A DNA stretch of 64,000 bases from Sanghuangporus weigelae (Eukaryota > Basidiomycota > Agaricomycetes > Hymenochaetales > Hymenochaetaceae), in assembly GCA_033182465.1 (NCBI GenBank), contig CP137328.1, forward strand, positions 930,001 to 994,000, given 5' to 3'. This document shows, in pieces, positions 11,054 through 22,373 of this stretch. Below the pieces are notes generated by a model. It did not search any database and was not told the DNA's origin. It saw only the letters and a program-made list of their open reading frames with translations. The translations under genes were made by a program, and so were the position numbers. Position 1 is the first letter of the stretch, and each line of letters opens with the position of its first letter.

Positions 11054-13420
11054 TCATCTGGAGTTCCAGTTTATCGCCGCATTTCTTGCCGCGACCTCTG
11101 CTGCCTTCTGCTTAGACGCGGCTTGTCCAGTGGCGAGTGACGTTCCGTCTCCTTCCATGAACAAATTAACACCTTGTACTATGAATTGCTCGGAAGAAAG
11201 GAGACGTACTGTATAAGTGGCACAACCAGGTTGGATTATGATCTTCTCCCATCGGCGCATCGTACCTCATTTCGATACGATCCGTTAAGTCATGTTCTGC
11301 CAGATAGCTTTTGAAAACCGATAGATAGGAAGGAGTTGATTCAATCGTCAATGGTGGATTCTCTTCATCTAAATAACAATCAGTGGTCAAAAATGTATCG
11401 CGTGTTATTGCACTCTTACAGAGTTTAGTCAATGTTTCCCGGGCTGCCTTCTCATCGGCGCCTTTTTTCTTTGCATCCGTACAGCGTGCGTATTCCTTTC
11501 TATCGACTAAAATTGAACAAATCACTTCATTAGCACAGGATCACGATGAATCGTCGTGCATACTTTTGCAAATCGTCGTGAAAGTCGGTTGGTGGTCCTC
11601 ACCAGACGATTTCCTCTTGATATCTAACGAGGATAACTTGTGTTTGGCTTTATAGTTTAGCAGAGCTGTCATCCACGCTGCGCGTGAATAAATGAGTGCA
11701 AGAACAAAGTTAGTGGAATGAAACGAGATTACAGTTAACAGAGCCCAGAGGAGAATCTGGAGATGGTGGAGGAGGAAACGCGCTAAACGGTGCTGGAGTA
11801 GAAGTCCCTGTTTGCTGATCAGGCTTGGCCTGGTGGGTAGGCTCGATGCCACGTAATGCTTGCGGAGAAGCGGGCACATTTGTAGGCCGACCTTGTGGCG
11901 GACCGGAATGGGACCAACTCGACACTGACGTCTCGACGGTGCTTGGCTCCCTCTTCACCTCGTTCCTTCTGGAAGGACCTGGTTCTGTATGGAGATTACG
12001 AAGTATTGTGAGGTGGCGATGAAGGATAAGTTGGACGCTTGATCAGTACCTGAAGTAGTGTCATAACCCGAATCGTGACCGTCCGAAGGACTTTTGAAGC
12101 TTTGAACTTCAAGTGTCCGAGTTCCTGAAGACGAGAGTGTGGATGAGCTTGTCGTCGAGTCCTCTTTGGAAGGGAACTGAGGGACATGATTGCTTCTTGT
12201 CGGAACCGGCGTGCGTTTATTCCTCATCTCATATTCTTTGATAATGGAAGGAATCCCAATTCCTTTTCTCAGCTGTCTGTTCGACAAAGTTAAATGAAGA
12301 TGCAGAACCAAGTAAAAACGTCGACGACTAACTGTGTGATATTTATAAGCTCTGGAGCTGTTTTGCGGTCTGCAGGATTAGACTTCCAGCACAAACCGCA
12401 CAAGAAGGAAACCGCTTCTCTCAGGTTTTCTAGGCTGGGTAAAGGGACTTTCGGGAAGATGGGAGCTTCTCCTCGACGTATTTTGCCTGAGACCCTGTCC
12501 ACCGGAGTTCCATGATACGGCATGTTACCAGACCATAGTTCCTGTACAGCAGTGAAATTATTCAGAACGGCGTCGAAGAGTCAAAAACTTACAAAAATTG
12601 TCATCCCCAAAGACCAAATATCGCCTTGCCTGCTTGGGATAAATGGAGCTTCATCGTCAAGATGAAGATACTCCGGAGGCATCCACCTCGTAGCCGGCTC
12701 GACATCCGTTTTGCCTCGAAGCTTGTATTTATCAAGCAAGCAGATAATCCGCGTCAGTCCATGATCGCATATCCGCGGAAAACCGAAGGAATCAACAAGA
12801 ATATTGTCCTGTGAGAAAACTCAGACAATGCGATGACGCATAAATAGTTTATACGGACGGCTCTGAGGTCTCCATGCACAACATTACTTCGATGGATAAT
12901 CTCTACACCTTCAATTATCTTTTGAATCTATGTGTAAAAGATCAATTCGAGGCCTTGAGATCGACATACAACAGAAAACGAACAAATTCCAATAGGTCTA
13001 CATCTTTTTGTTCTTTCAGGTGCATTTTTGCGAGTTCTGTTTGCTCGTATACAGGACTTGGCAATATACTATCAACGTATACACTGTACCCGATGATATT
13101 CACGAAGGACTTGGAACTGAATTGGAACTTCCAGGATCCAAGTTCAGCGAGAAAGGCCTACAACAGAACATATTAGTTGTGCCTAAGTATCTTAAAAAGA
13201 CACTCACTTTAGAGACTTTTCTGCTTTCACTTGGAGTCAAAGAGCCTTGCGGTACTCCACTGAAGACTTTGACTAGAACAGGGGCTCGTCCCATTGTGGC
13301 TTTATGCAAAGTAAAGCCAGCTATTGGAGATGAAGACACGGGCGGTGTGTCCGCGCCGAGACTGTCAGTAACATTATTTATCAGCGCGGCGAGGTCAAAG
13401 TCATCTAATGGTGAACCCAT
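11054..13420 (-). CDS. Protein kinase with two C-terminal dsRNA-binding motifs (K3)
   Basis: Starts at ATG 13418-13420 (MGSPLDDFDLAAL) and ends at TGA 11054. The N-lobe is weak: no clear glycine loop, possible lysine in VLVKVF. The C-lobe is clear: IIEGVEIIHRSNVVHGDLRA|DNILVD, then ICDHGLTR, where the canonical DFG is DHG, RWMPPEYL, RQGDIWSLGMTI, ELWSGNMPYHG, and LCWKSNPADRKTAPEL. After a long Ser/Pro-rich linker come dsRBM1 (AWMTALLNYKAKHKLSSLD ... DRKEYARCTDAKKKGADEKA) and dsRBM2 (LSVFKSYLAEHDLTDRIEM ... GTSLATGQAASKQKAAEVAA). Each is cut by a phase-1 intron before its second strand. The DHG motif and weak glycine loop may mean low or no catalysis. Linker exons are less certain. Confidence 0.8.
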
Positions 13421-14687
13421 TTCGAGATGGTGGTAGCAGCTTGGTGTTGTGCTTAGTGCGGGAAAACAGCGCTGAAGGTAGATGTAGACCCCGATCGCGC
13501 GTTGCGAAGGAGAACAAGCGAGATTTAAGCAGGCAGAAGAATAGGAGAATGCTAATCACGATAAGGAGACCATCTTGAGGGTAGTATGAAAGGAAGATGT
13601 TTAGTGAGACAACTTCACGATTCTGATTTCTGTTGGACAAGTTGGATGAGAACGATGAACCCAGTGACACCCTAGAATATAATTGGAAGTCGCCGATCAT
13701 CGATCTAAATGAAGCAATGCGGATAAATCTCCGATTCAAATTTTAAAGGTCAGTTAGTTCTAATGAAATCGATTGACTTTACGTACATCAAGACGGAGAT
13801 AATACAATGATACAACTGAACTGCATTTGAACTTTGAATAGACGCCAACAAGGCCCATCATGCACCCACACTGCATCGACCCTGGATTATTATGAGAGGC
13901 AGTGCCAACGAAGCTCATTTATTCCAAGACGCGTTTAGAAGTGGCCCAAATATCGAAATCCACAGCCACAGTGTTCTTTAACCTTGTGTATCTACTTGGG
14001 TTGGCTCGAGTTCGTAAGTATATCGAGTTGCAGCGTCTGATCGGAATGTGCAGATGGAGTTACGATAAAGTTAAGCGCCTGAAGAACCGGACTAGGACAC
14101 CAGAAGCCCTTGATAAATACTGGAAGAAGGACACATACAGCATTCGCCTTGGCCTCATTCTCAGAGGAATTACGTCAAGGCCTCTTGACCTGAAGGGTTT
14201 TAAATAAGAAAGTGCGCATACATCTATGAGTTTGCAGGGCTCCAGTTTTACTTTGCGGACCAAAGTGCGAATTGGTTATCTCTAATTTCGCTTGTAACAA
14301 CTTGAAGAACAAGATTTGAATATACGGGGACCCAGGAAAATACTCGTTAAGATAACAATATTTGGTTCAAAGGAGCAGATCTCGCAGCTTCTCCCTGCGC
14401 ACAGCGCTCTGACCTCCCCCGGCCTCGTCCGACAGCGATTCCCTTCCCTAGCCGGACATTAGTTGTAGTTTTGCATGAAATATCAGCTTCCAAAGAATGC
14501 TCACAATATAGTGTGGAAACCCATTCCCCGCATTGCTTTCCAATGAAGCGTTCTGACTTCCAACGGAATTGGGTATGGCAATGCAGTCCACGGACGTTCA
14601 ATCGGTTCAAGAAAATGGGGAGATATGGTACTTCTGGACCGATTTCTTCGTTTTCTAACGGAAAAGAGTCATGTCGGTGAACTCGGT
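13421..14687. other. Intergenic region between K3 start and K4 end
   Basis: About 1.27 kb. It holds only short open frames with no recognisable domain (for example a 101-codon frame at 13902-14207 on +). I found no RNA gene, repeat or transposon end. It presumably includes the K3 promoter. Confidence 0.5.
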
Positions 14688-16509
14688 CATCTAAGAGAAA
14701 CGAGTTTAGGCCAACCTATGGCAGCGAACGCTATTTTTGCCGCTTCTTCTTGCGCAAGCTTCTTACTAGGGCCGAATGCTTCGCCATATAAGACGCCTTC
14801 AACTTCTACCTTTCAGAGAAACGAACAGAATAAAGGAACGATCGAAACACGCACCCGATATTGACACGTACCACCTCGGAGCATGCGGAGGGCCTTCGGA
14901 ACGACAATTAAGCACATGCTTTCTGAGTTGCTTTGAGGCGACGAGATGATTGGAGAAGGCTGTCATATATGCTATTGAATGAGAAGAATGAGTAAACGCG
15001 ATGGTTAACGAGAAATTACCGAGGCGTACATATCTTGTAACCATCTGACAACCAATTCTTGGTTTCTTCGAAACCGCAGTCGGGATCCGCGATCTGGGAA
15101 TTCGATGGTGGATGAATCGCCGTACCTTGTGCGGCTGCTCGGTCTGCGCCTCGGTCATTGGACCGAGACCTGAAGGACCCAGAATTGTCGAAAGTACCAT
15201 CTCGATCAGATAGACTTAGAGCTTCAATACCCTCGAATAGCTGCGCATTGTCGTCTTGGGGTCTTGCTCGTGGAGTTGCGGACGAATCATTGGAGCTAGT
15301 ATCCTCATCGACTTGGATAATCCCGAAGTCGCGCAGGTCTCTGTATAGGAATGTTAAGTGAACTTGTACAATAAAGGCTCGCGTTTGCTGCTCACTGGAG
15401 ATCATCACATAGCCTCTCTATCGTGGGACGTTCAGAAGGATTGTCCACCCAACAACTCTTACATATCTCTAGGAGTATGTCCTCAGAAGATGCCCAGCTC
15501 TCGTGAAAGACACCGGGGAATTTAGGCTTCTCCCCTCGAAATATGACTTGAGGAATGTGCCACTCATTTGCATAGTCATAGTATGGCTTCTGACCAGAAA
15601 GGAGCTCCTAGAGGTCCATCAGCAAGTGTTGAAAGTCAACATCACATCACTCCGTACCAAAATTGTCATCCCTAATGCCCATATGTCGCTGGCTTTCGAT
15701 CTCCTGCAGCTTATCCCTGTTCCAAGCGATGACGAGTCTGTTTGAAGAAGCTCTCGTGCCATCCATCGAGTCGTACCGGCACCGATTGATATTGAAGATT
15801 CGCGGCCAATTAGCTTTGACAGACCGAAGTCTGCGATGAGCGGAACGCCCGACCTCGAAACCAGAATATTTCCCTGTGCCATGTTCGTCAATCGCTGAAC
15901 TTTGGGAACAGAATATACAGCATCTTACACCACGAATGTCACTATGAATGACTCCTTTTCCGTGCGTGTGTTTCACACCCGCAAAGACTCCCCGAATCTT
16001 TCATCATCGTCAAAATAAGCACGCGTGAATGCACGTAAAAGTGGCCCACGATTTCCAATAGATCTACATTTGGATTGTTCTTCAAGTAATTGTCGAGTTG
16101 TCCATTTTCTTGCCAGAATGAAAGAAAACAAGGTTGTGGAACCTCCGACAAGAGCGTCGTATAGCAAATTCCGACAAACTTGAGAATGTTCGTATGCTCT
16201 CCGAGTTTTACCCAAGAGCTGAGCTCGAAATTGAAATCCTGCCGCAATGAAGTAGTTGGATCGTTAGAAGCCTTTGGTATAAAAGTGAATCGGGACTACC
16301 TTCTTCATTGTGGTCTCCCCGCCCGTTCGAGACCACGGACGAAGCACCTTGACCGCATATTTTTGAGTACCGAGCATATTGGAATACACATCTGCGAACC
16401 CGCCGACTGCCTGACGTTCCAATCGAAAGTCCGAGTGATCAAAGTAAGCGGAAAAGTCTGTGACGTAGGAAGGGATATCATAGCCAACTGTTTCTCGAGG
16501 ACCTGACAT
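14688..16509 (-). CDS. Protein kinase with C-terminal dsRNA-binding motif (K4)
   Basis: Starts at ATG 16507-16509 (MSGPRETVGYDIPSY) and ends at TGA 14688-14690. Kinase motifs: GGFADVYSN glycine loop, YAVKVLRPW lysine, FELSSWVKLGEHTNILKFVG helix C, FWQENGQLDNYL, HTHGKGVIHSDIRG catalytic loop (HSD instead of HRD), GNILVSRSG, LIADFGLSKL, RWMARELLQT, RRSKASDIWALG, and CWVDNPSERPTIERL. The linker contains LFEGIEALSLSDRD, resembling the EG..L.LS motif of K1/K2. The dsRBM is MTAFSNHLVASKQLRKHVL ... EVEGVLYGEAFGPSKKLAQE. Its internal intron is phase 1, as in the paralogues, with the donor/acceptor chosen to keep frame. An in-frame start further upstream cannot be excluded. It is divergent from the zinc-finger gene at 16972. 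Confidence 0.83.
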
Positions 16510-16971
16510 GGCGCACACTCATGAGGGCATAGTCTCCCAGAGCGTGCGCGGTGATGCCGGGTAGAGATTTATCATATACGTCCCAGGAACAGTCACCATC
16601 CAGGCGATTTACTTCCGTTGGATGAATATTCCAGGCGCTTTCGTCATTTAGGTTGGCTTCTAGCATTCAATTGCGGCGAAACAATTCCCAAGTTAAGAGC
16701 CCATACCCGACTGTCGGCTTGGTTGAGAAGGATAATATCTAGGGTAGGAGATAAGCACAGCCGAGTTTCGAGGCTTCTTCTGTTCCTTTGAATACGGGAA
16801 GAACGGCTTGCATATGGAACGACGTAAAACGTTTCACTTCCCCGCTTCCTTTTCATTCGACGAGGCGATGTCTGATGGAGAGATGGAATAGCCACTTGTC
16901 GGGGAATGTCACGTGCGCGGCGTGGGTCAAACGGCTGCTGAGGCTTCTTCAATTCTTATTTACCATCTACC
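16510..16971. promoter_or_regulatory. Shared upstream region of K4 (-) and zinc-finger gene (+)
   Basis: A divergent intergenic region of 462 bp. Open frames here on the minus strand (for example 16478-16666 and 16644-16952) have no recognisable domain. One could be a 5' exon of K4, but no splice pair convinced me. No TATA box stands out. Confidence 0.4.
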
Positions 16972-18107
16972 ATGTCTATGAGCAGACATGGCAGTGCTAC
17001 GCCCCCGCCCAGTGGCAGATCTCCCTCGCCTTTCTTCACTCCCATAGCTGGCGGAGAACAAGATCCTTATGATTCTTCTTATGATGCTGAAGTGTACAGC
17101 GTTGAACCAATTGGAGACTATGAACTAGAAAGTGTAACATGTCAATGGCTTGATTGTAGACGGCCATTTTCCGAACTTCAGGCCCTGATCAATCATATTC
17201 ATGACGGTATGGTAGATACTACATAACTGACGACTTTGCTGTACCTGACGAATAAAGCCTCCAGACCATATCGGGATGAACAAATCAAATTACACCTGCG
17301 AGTGGTCAACGTGTCCTCGTCGCGGTATACAGCAAGCATCACGCTTCGCGCTTATCTCGCACATTCGGGCTCACACAGGGGAGAAGCCATTCACATGTCC
17401 ACTGCCTGAGTGCGACAAGTCCTTCACTCGTTCAGATGCGATGGCAAAGCACATGCGTCTCCAGCATAACATGTCACCACCTGCACCTGGCCGTGGCGGA
17501 AGCCGCAAGCGAAAACGTGACGAAGAAGCGGAAACCGAAGGTACCCCCGTGTTGAAGGTGGAAGGCAATTCTCCGACTGACCTGAGTGCTGGGGTTATGT
17601 GGGGCGACGAAGAAAGGATAGGAACCACCCCGCAAGACGAACGTTCCGACTATCTCAATCCTTCTGGAAACCCTCGAGGTAGAAGCCCTGGAGCTCTGAG
17701 CTCCACGTCAGACGAAGAACGCGAAGATGCGCTTCCAGAACATCTCCTGCAGCACAAGGATCCAGCGACAGGCAAAATCTTTGGCCGATCCCCTGCCATG
17801 GTGCGGTACCTCGTCATGAAAGCGAAGCATCGTTTCGCACTAGAACAACATGAGAGTCTTCTTGAAGAGCTTCGGGTTGTCCGCGCGGAAGAACTACGAG
17901 CTAGGGAATTGAAAGAGCAAGCACTGGATGAAATGATTCGAATCCAACTTGGGTCAGTCCAACCATACGTTTCCCTAGAAGCTGATGTCAATCTGACTTC
18001 GTGATAGTCCTCAAGCAGAATTCCTCATCCAACAGCCTCAGATGCCGCTCATGTATGGTACCCCTCAGGAAACATCTAGTTACTCTTCTAGAATGAATGG
18101 TTCATGA
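16972..18107 (+). CDS. C2H2 zinc-finger protein, INO80-subunit Iec1-like
   Basis: Three exons by my reading: 16972-17211, 17258-17952 and 18008-18107. Start is ATG 16972 (MSMSRHGSATPPPSG). Zinc fingers: CQWLDCRRPFSELQALINHIH, then CEWSTCPRRGIQQASRFALI..H and CPLPECDKSFTRSDAMAKHM..H, with the TGEKPF linker between the last two. A basic stretch SRKRKRDEE follows. Near the C-terminus GRSPAMVRYLVMKAKHRFAL and a coiled helix (EELRVVRAEELRARELKEQA) resemble the fungal INO80-associated Iec1 family as I remember it. That assignment is moderate. Splicing of the last intron gives the tail YGTPQETSSYSSRMNGS instead of stopping at 18004. Likely nuclear and DNA- or chromatin-binding. Confidence 0.75.
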
Positions 18108-18335
18108 TGGCTGTTTGCTGCCCAGGCACTAAATCTTGCTCTGATGCGTTTGCGCCGTACTACTGCATTATTTATTATGTCGTCGTGTAATTGTCTTGTC
18201 TTGTTCTATCGCATTTTCTTGTGTGTAACTTTTGAGTATTAATATTGACGAAGAAATTGTAAGTTAAATTTAAATTAAATTAAATCTGAGTATTTCAGAG
18301 GCACGTGAGTGTCCTGCGCTTGAATACGAACGACG

Positions 18336-19199
18336 ATGAGCTCACCTCCTGGACAAACAAGTTCATACCAAGCATCAACGCCTGCGCCATCGACACCGTT
18401 GCTTGGCGGGGGTGGTCGCAAGACAACTGCAGGTACGAAGAAGGGAAGGAAATCGCGTGCTGCTAGCACCGCACCATCTGTCGCGGATTCACAATCCGGG
18501 ACAACCACTACAGCAATTCAATGGGCTACGCCTATCCAGGCCTCTACTTCAGAAGCAGCAGGCGCAAATAAAGTTGGAGCTACAACCAGCGGTCCAATCA
18601 TATTCACCGATCCGCTATCTGGGGGTGCTGTTCCTCCGAGTTCTGGGCGAGCTGGCATGGACGAAGATGTCGAAGGCGAAGAAGACTTGCTTCCTGACAT
18701 GGCAGACGATGATTACTCTGCGCAATTATCATGGCAGAGTCAGTCCAAAGATAACCTGAAGTATGTGCACCGCTTCTTTTGTCTCATGCGTTTCCGTGTT
18801 GACTGTGGTTCTCAGAGTTCTGATGGACAACTTCTCGCCTGATCAGTATGATCGTTACGAGGCGTACAGACGGAATGCCTTGCCAAAGCAAGCCGTGCGA
18901 AGGGTAAGTAACATCTCGTTCAATAATTTCTTCTTTGTTCTTATGTTCTTTTGCTGTAGGTTATTCAGCAATCTCTCGGAGCACAGGTTTCCGCTCCAAT
19001 TGCCCAGATTGTAGCAGGTTTCTCAAAAGTCTTTGTTGGAGAGATCGTTGAGAAGGCACGAAAAGTGCAAGAAAGGCGGGGCGAGACTGGTCCTCTGGCG
19101 CCCGACCACTTGCGCGAAGCATATCGCCAATACCAGAAAGAGACTGGCAGAGTTGGTGCCGCGAGACCTTTGCGGGGAAAGAAGCTTTTCGTTCGATGA
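18336..19199 (+). CDS. TAF11: Transcription initiation factor TFIID subunit 11
   Basis: Three exons: 18336-18760, 18816-18903 and 18960-19199. All junctions are GT-AG and the frame is continuous. A disordered Ser/Thr/Gly-rich N-terminus of ~140 residues and an acidic stretch ([18 protein letters not shown]) precede the histone-fold: [71 protein letters not shown] and the terminal [12 protein letters not shown]. This is the typical TAF11 signature. TAF11 pairs with TAF13 inside TFIID for RNA polymerase II initiation. The gene converges with the alginate-lyase-like gene, with stop codons only 79 bp apart. Confidence 0.95.
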
Positions 19200-19278
19200 T
19201 TTTCTACATGTATGTCTACTGTATTATGTCGTACTATACATTATTCACGGCTATCGATCTATTCGCTCAGTCAGCGTG

Positions 19279-21628
19279 CTACACATCATCTCCCGCCTCC
19301 TCTGCGTATCCATAAAGAGGCTTCAGTTCATCGCACGTCACGTAAACGCCATCATCCAACTCCACTCTCGTCTGCGTCGCGAACGCAACCGGACATTCCC
19401 AAGGGATTGTTGGTGTCGCGATTGGAAGGCTTGTTGGCGTTGGTTGTTCTGTTGCTTCGAGACTCTGAGCGAGGTCTTCAAAATTCTCAAGCTGCTCCTC
19501 TAAGCCGAGTATCTCCTGCTCAGCTTTGCTTTTCGGTGAAGCCGGTGCCCTCGTCAAAGCAGCGGGCTGGTCGTAGAAGTAGTATGCGGAAACTTGATAG
19601 CGTTGGTCTTTCTGCTTGAGATACGATGCGTATTTCCCATTCGGATCGCCATATGCTGCGGCAATCGCTGCGACGTGAGGGAAAATGTCTGCGATATCCT
19701 CATTTCCAGGCCCCTTCGCAAGTACGAAGTCGAGTGCGTCTTTAATGGTGGCGCCATACTTGGACTTGGCCGTCCAGAAGTTAAGTCCTAGCTGATCGCC
19801 AAGCTTCGCGTTTGTCTCAAATGGACGTCAGTTATGTCATATACAAGTTGAGGATGCGACTTACGATCATGGCTTCCAAATTGAAACATCTGTAATGGAA
19901 TGGCCTTGTTCGAACTGCCTCGAAGGGTTGTTCGCCGGAAGCAGCTATCTGATCCTGGAATTGATTCGCAAAGTATGCTTTGAGCGCAGTTCCTGCCGCA
20001 CCCGGATCTTTAACGAGGATGTTCACCGCTGTAAGTTGGTTTGTCGCAAACGAGCCGTGGTTACTTTATCATGGCGCAAAGATGTCAGCCAGAAATTTCG
20101 GGGAACAGTCAGGACTCACTTGGGTGCTGAAAGGGCCTTTTGGCCCAACGAATCCGTTTGCATCCACTTGACATATTGCGCAGCCCAATTGACCATTTGC
20201 GCATCTAACGCGCTCGTCCAGGCAGGATCTTTCGCCGTTCGCATGATCTGAACTGCATTCACAACCTTGACCATTCCGCGAAGGTCAATAATCCCGAGAT
20301 ATTGGCCCTCTTGCGTCCCGGGACCTCGAATAACCTGTCCGTATGCGACGCGTGGATGCATGCCATTCTTGGAGTCGAGGAAGAACGCTTGGATGAACTG
20401 CACAGCGATTTGCGAGTAATCCTGGGACCCTGCAAGGACAGCGGCTGCTGCGTTGTAGAGTATGGACTGCGCAGCGTCGGCGACGTTGCTTACTCCCGTA
20501 ATGTCGCGAACGTCCGTATTGACATGACCGTCTTTGACAACGTATTTGCACGTCGTCCATGCTGATGAAAGATTGTAAATGATGTGCAAGTACTAGTCAT
20601 GATCAGGAGAGCTTACTGGCACTGGGTGCAAGACTCTTAGTCGGAGATGGCGTACAATCGGATCCACCTCCACCAGCGGTCTTCGTCGCCGCGCCTTTCT
20701 GCGTCGTTTTACCTTTCGGAGTACCAGTTGTCTTGGCATGCTGCTCTGTCTGCGTCTTCCTCGCGTTTTGAACGCCGGTACTTCCATTTGCGACATTATC
20801 CTCCGTAGATGTCGGTTCAGATCCAGGAATGACAGTCGTTACTAGGATAGAAGGAAGGTCCGGAGCATCCCCGTCAACGAGAAGTGCTCCCTGCTGCTCG
20901 GAATCCGCGAAGCTCCTGACGCGTTTCATCATTTTCCTCTGCGCGATAGGGACCGTGGTCGATGTCGGTAGAGGTAGATCTACCTCTGATGGGTCAGGAA
21001 TCATGATTCCATCATCACTACTTCCATCATCCCCTCCACTATCCTCCCCGCCGTCTTCGGGAGCGCCATCGTCATAGGTATTGGCACTCGTATCCGAGTC
21101 TGAATTGCTTCCAGCGCTGCTATTTTCGGAGTCAGTCCGGTTCCCACCTGTGGCTAGATGCGCACGGCCTCCGGTGCACCAATTGCAGTTCGGCCAATGA
21201 CTACAAGAGCGAGATAATTTATGGGTCTGGTCCCTCTGGTAAAATTATGACTTACTAAGGAGCCCAGCTTAGGTAGTCGCGCTTGTCACCGTTTGGCGGT
21301 AATATTGTCGTACCACCGAAAACGGCTGCTCAAAAGTGCAGTCGCAAATCATTGAGCCATAGGCCAAAACACGCTGATCCAGGACTCGTGGAAGGACTTA
21401 CTCCATGGACCGTTACTCGCTGTCGACTTGGCGAAGTTGATGATCCTATTCTGTGCATTCGGCATGCCGTTTTTCTTCAGTACAAAGGCAGGGTCGACCC
21501 AGTCATTTCCGTCCGCTGTGACGTTTCAGTTCATCTTCCCGGGAGTTCAGTGGATACGAAGAATGCTTACCAGCTACCCCGAGCGCGTAGAGACTGATGA
21601 GTCCCGCTGATAATAGACAAGACCGCAT
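19279..21628 (-). CDS. Secreted alginate-lyase-like polysaccharide lyase
   Basis: Starts at ATG 21626-21628 and stops at 19279-19281. The N-terminus MRSCLLSAGLISLYALGVAG is a signal peptide. It is followed by DWVDPAFVLKKNGMPNAQNR and GDKRDYLSWAP, a hallmark of the alginate_lyase fold (PF05426 family). The fold is interrupted by a ~150-residue acidic and Thr/Pro/Lys-rich stretch (about 20600-21180) before CKYVVKDGHVNTDVRDITG. The catalytic-region motif NHGSFATNQLTAVN (about 20035) is intact, as are FFLDSKNGMHPRVAYGQ and TRPFHYRCFNLEAM. A ~90-residue Glu/Pro-rich tail follows the lyase domain. The family cleaves uronic-acid polymers by beta-elimination. The fungal substrate is not known to me. 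Several short introns are present. Confidence 0.8.
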
Positions 21629-22373
21629 TTTTTGTTTTTATTTTCTGTTTGGATCGATCCAAGGGAAACGCTGACTCCAGGTCAACGAGATGGTATGAAG
21701 AGACGTGGATGGAACATTGTCAGACTCGACTCTGATATTTAGACCAGCTGGCATGGCTGGCATTAGGCTTCGGACTGATTCTGCGGTTTTTCGCGATGCC
21801 AGCCTCCTTCCCAATCCCGTGTTTCATAATTTTTTCCTTCTCTTTTTTTCCTGTGCAATTTCCCTTTGTTCTCCATTGAAGAAAGAACATGCCGAACGGA
21901 GCTTCAATACATACTGATTCTCCGTCTTTTTTTAATATTTCCGTTATGTAAGCGGCACTTATGAGATGGGCGCCTAACTTGTAGTGATGACGTTGATAAA
22001 GTTCACTTTGTTCAGTTACAACCACGTTCAACGCGGAGCGCCAGCCTTCATCATTCATCGAGGTGCACAAGCTACATGAACAGGACGCGTGTCCGATTTT
22101 AGGGGCTGTTTACCACCTGAATGCATTGCGGTGCTTTCTTGCTTCTCCATCTTGCTTCTCCTAGGCCTAGGAAGCCAGTGGATATAACTGTGCGGCATTA
22201 GCAAATAGCTAGACTTCTTCGGGACGGAGTCGGCTTGCCGGTCTCGACACGGTTCTTCTGGTCCACTATGATGGAAGGACGTGAGAAGGTACTTATAGGC
22301 CTGGGAGCTGATACAGTAGCGACATCTGGCGACTTATCCTCCAGATTTGCTCGAGCACTCTCGTGTCCCAACC
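21629..22373. other. Divergent intergenic region (alginate lyase / K5)
   Basis: 745 bp between two divergent starts. No gene, RNA or repeat was recognised. A pyrimidine-rich stretch at about 21826-21870 lies upstream of the lyase start. Confidence 0.5.

Noticed and set aside
13902-14207. 101-codon + frame between K3 and K4
   Set aside because: No recognisable domain, no convincing splice partners, isolated in intergenic DNA.
16644-16952. Basic 102-codon minus frame upstream of K4
   Set aside because: Low-complexity basic composition, overlaps the divergent promoter region, no splice path into K4 found.
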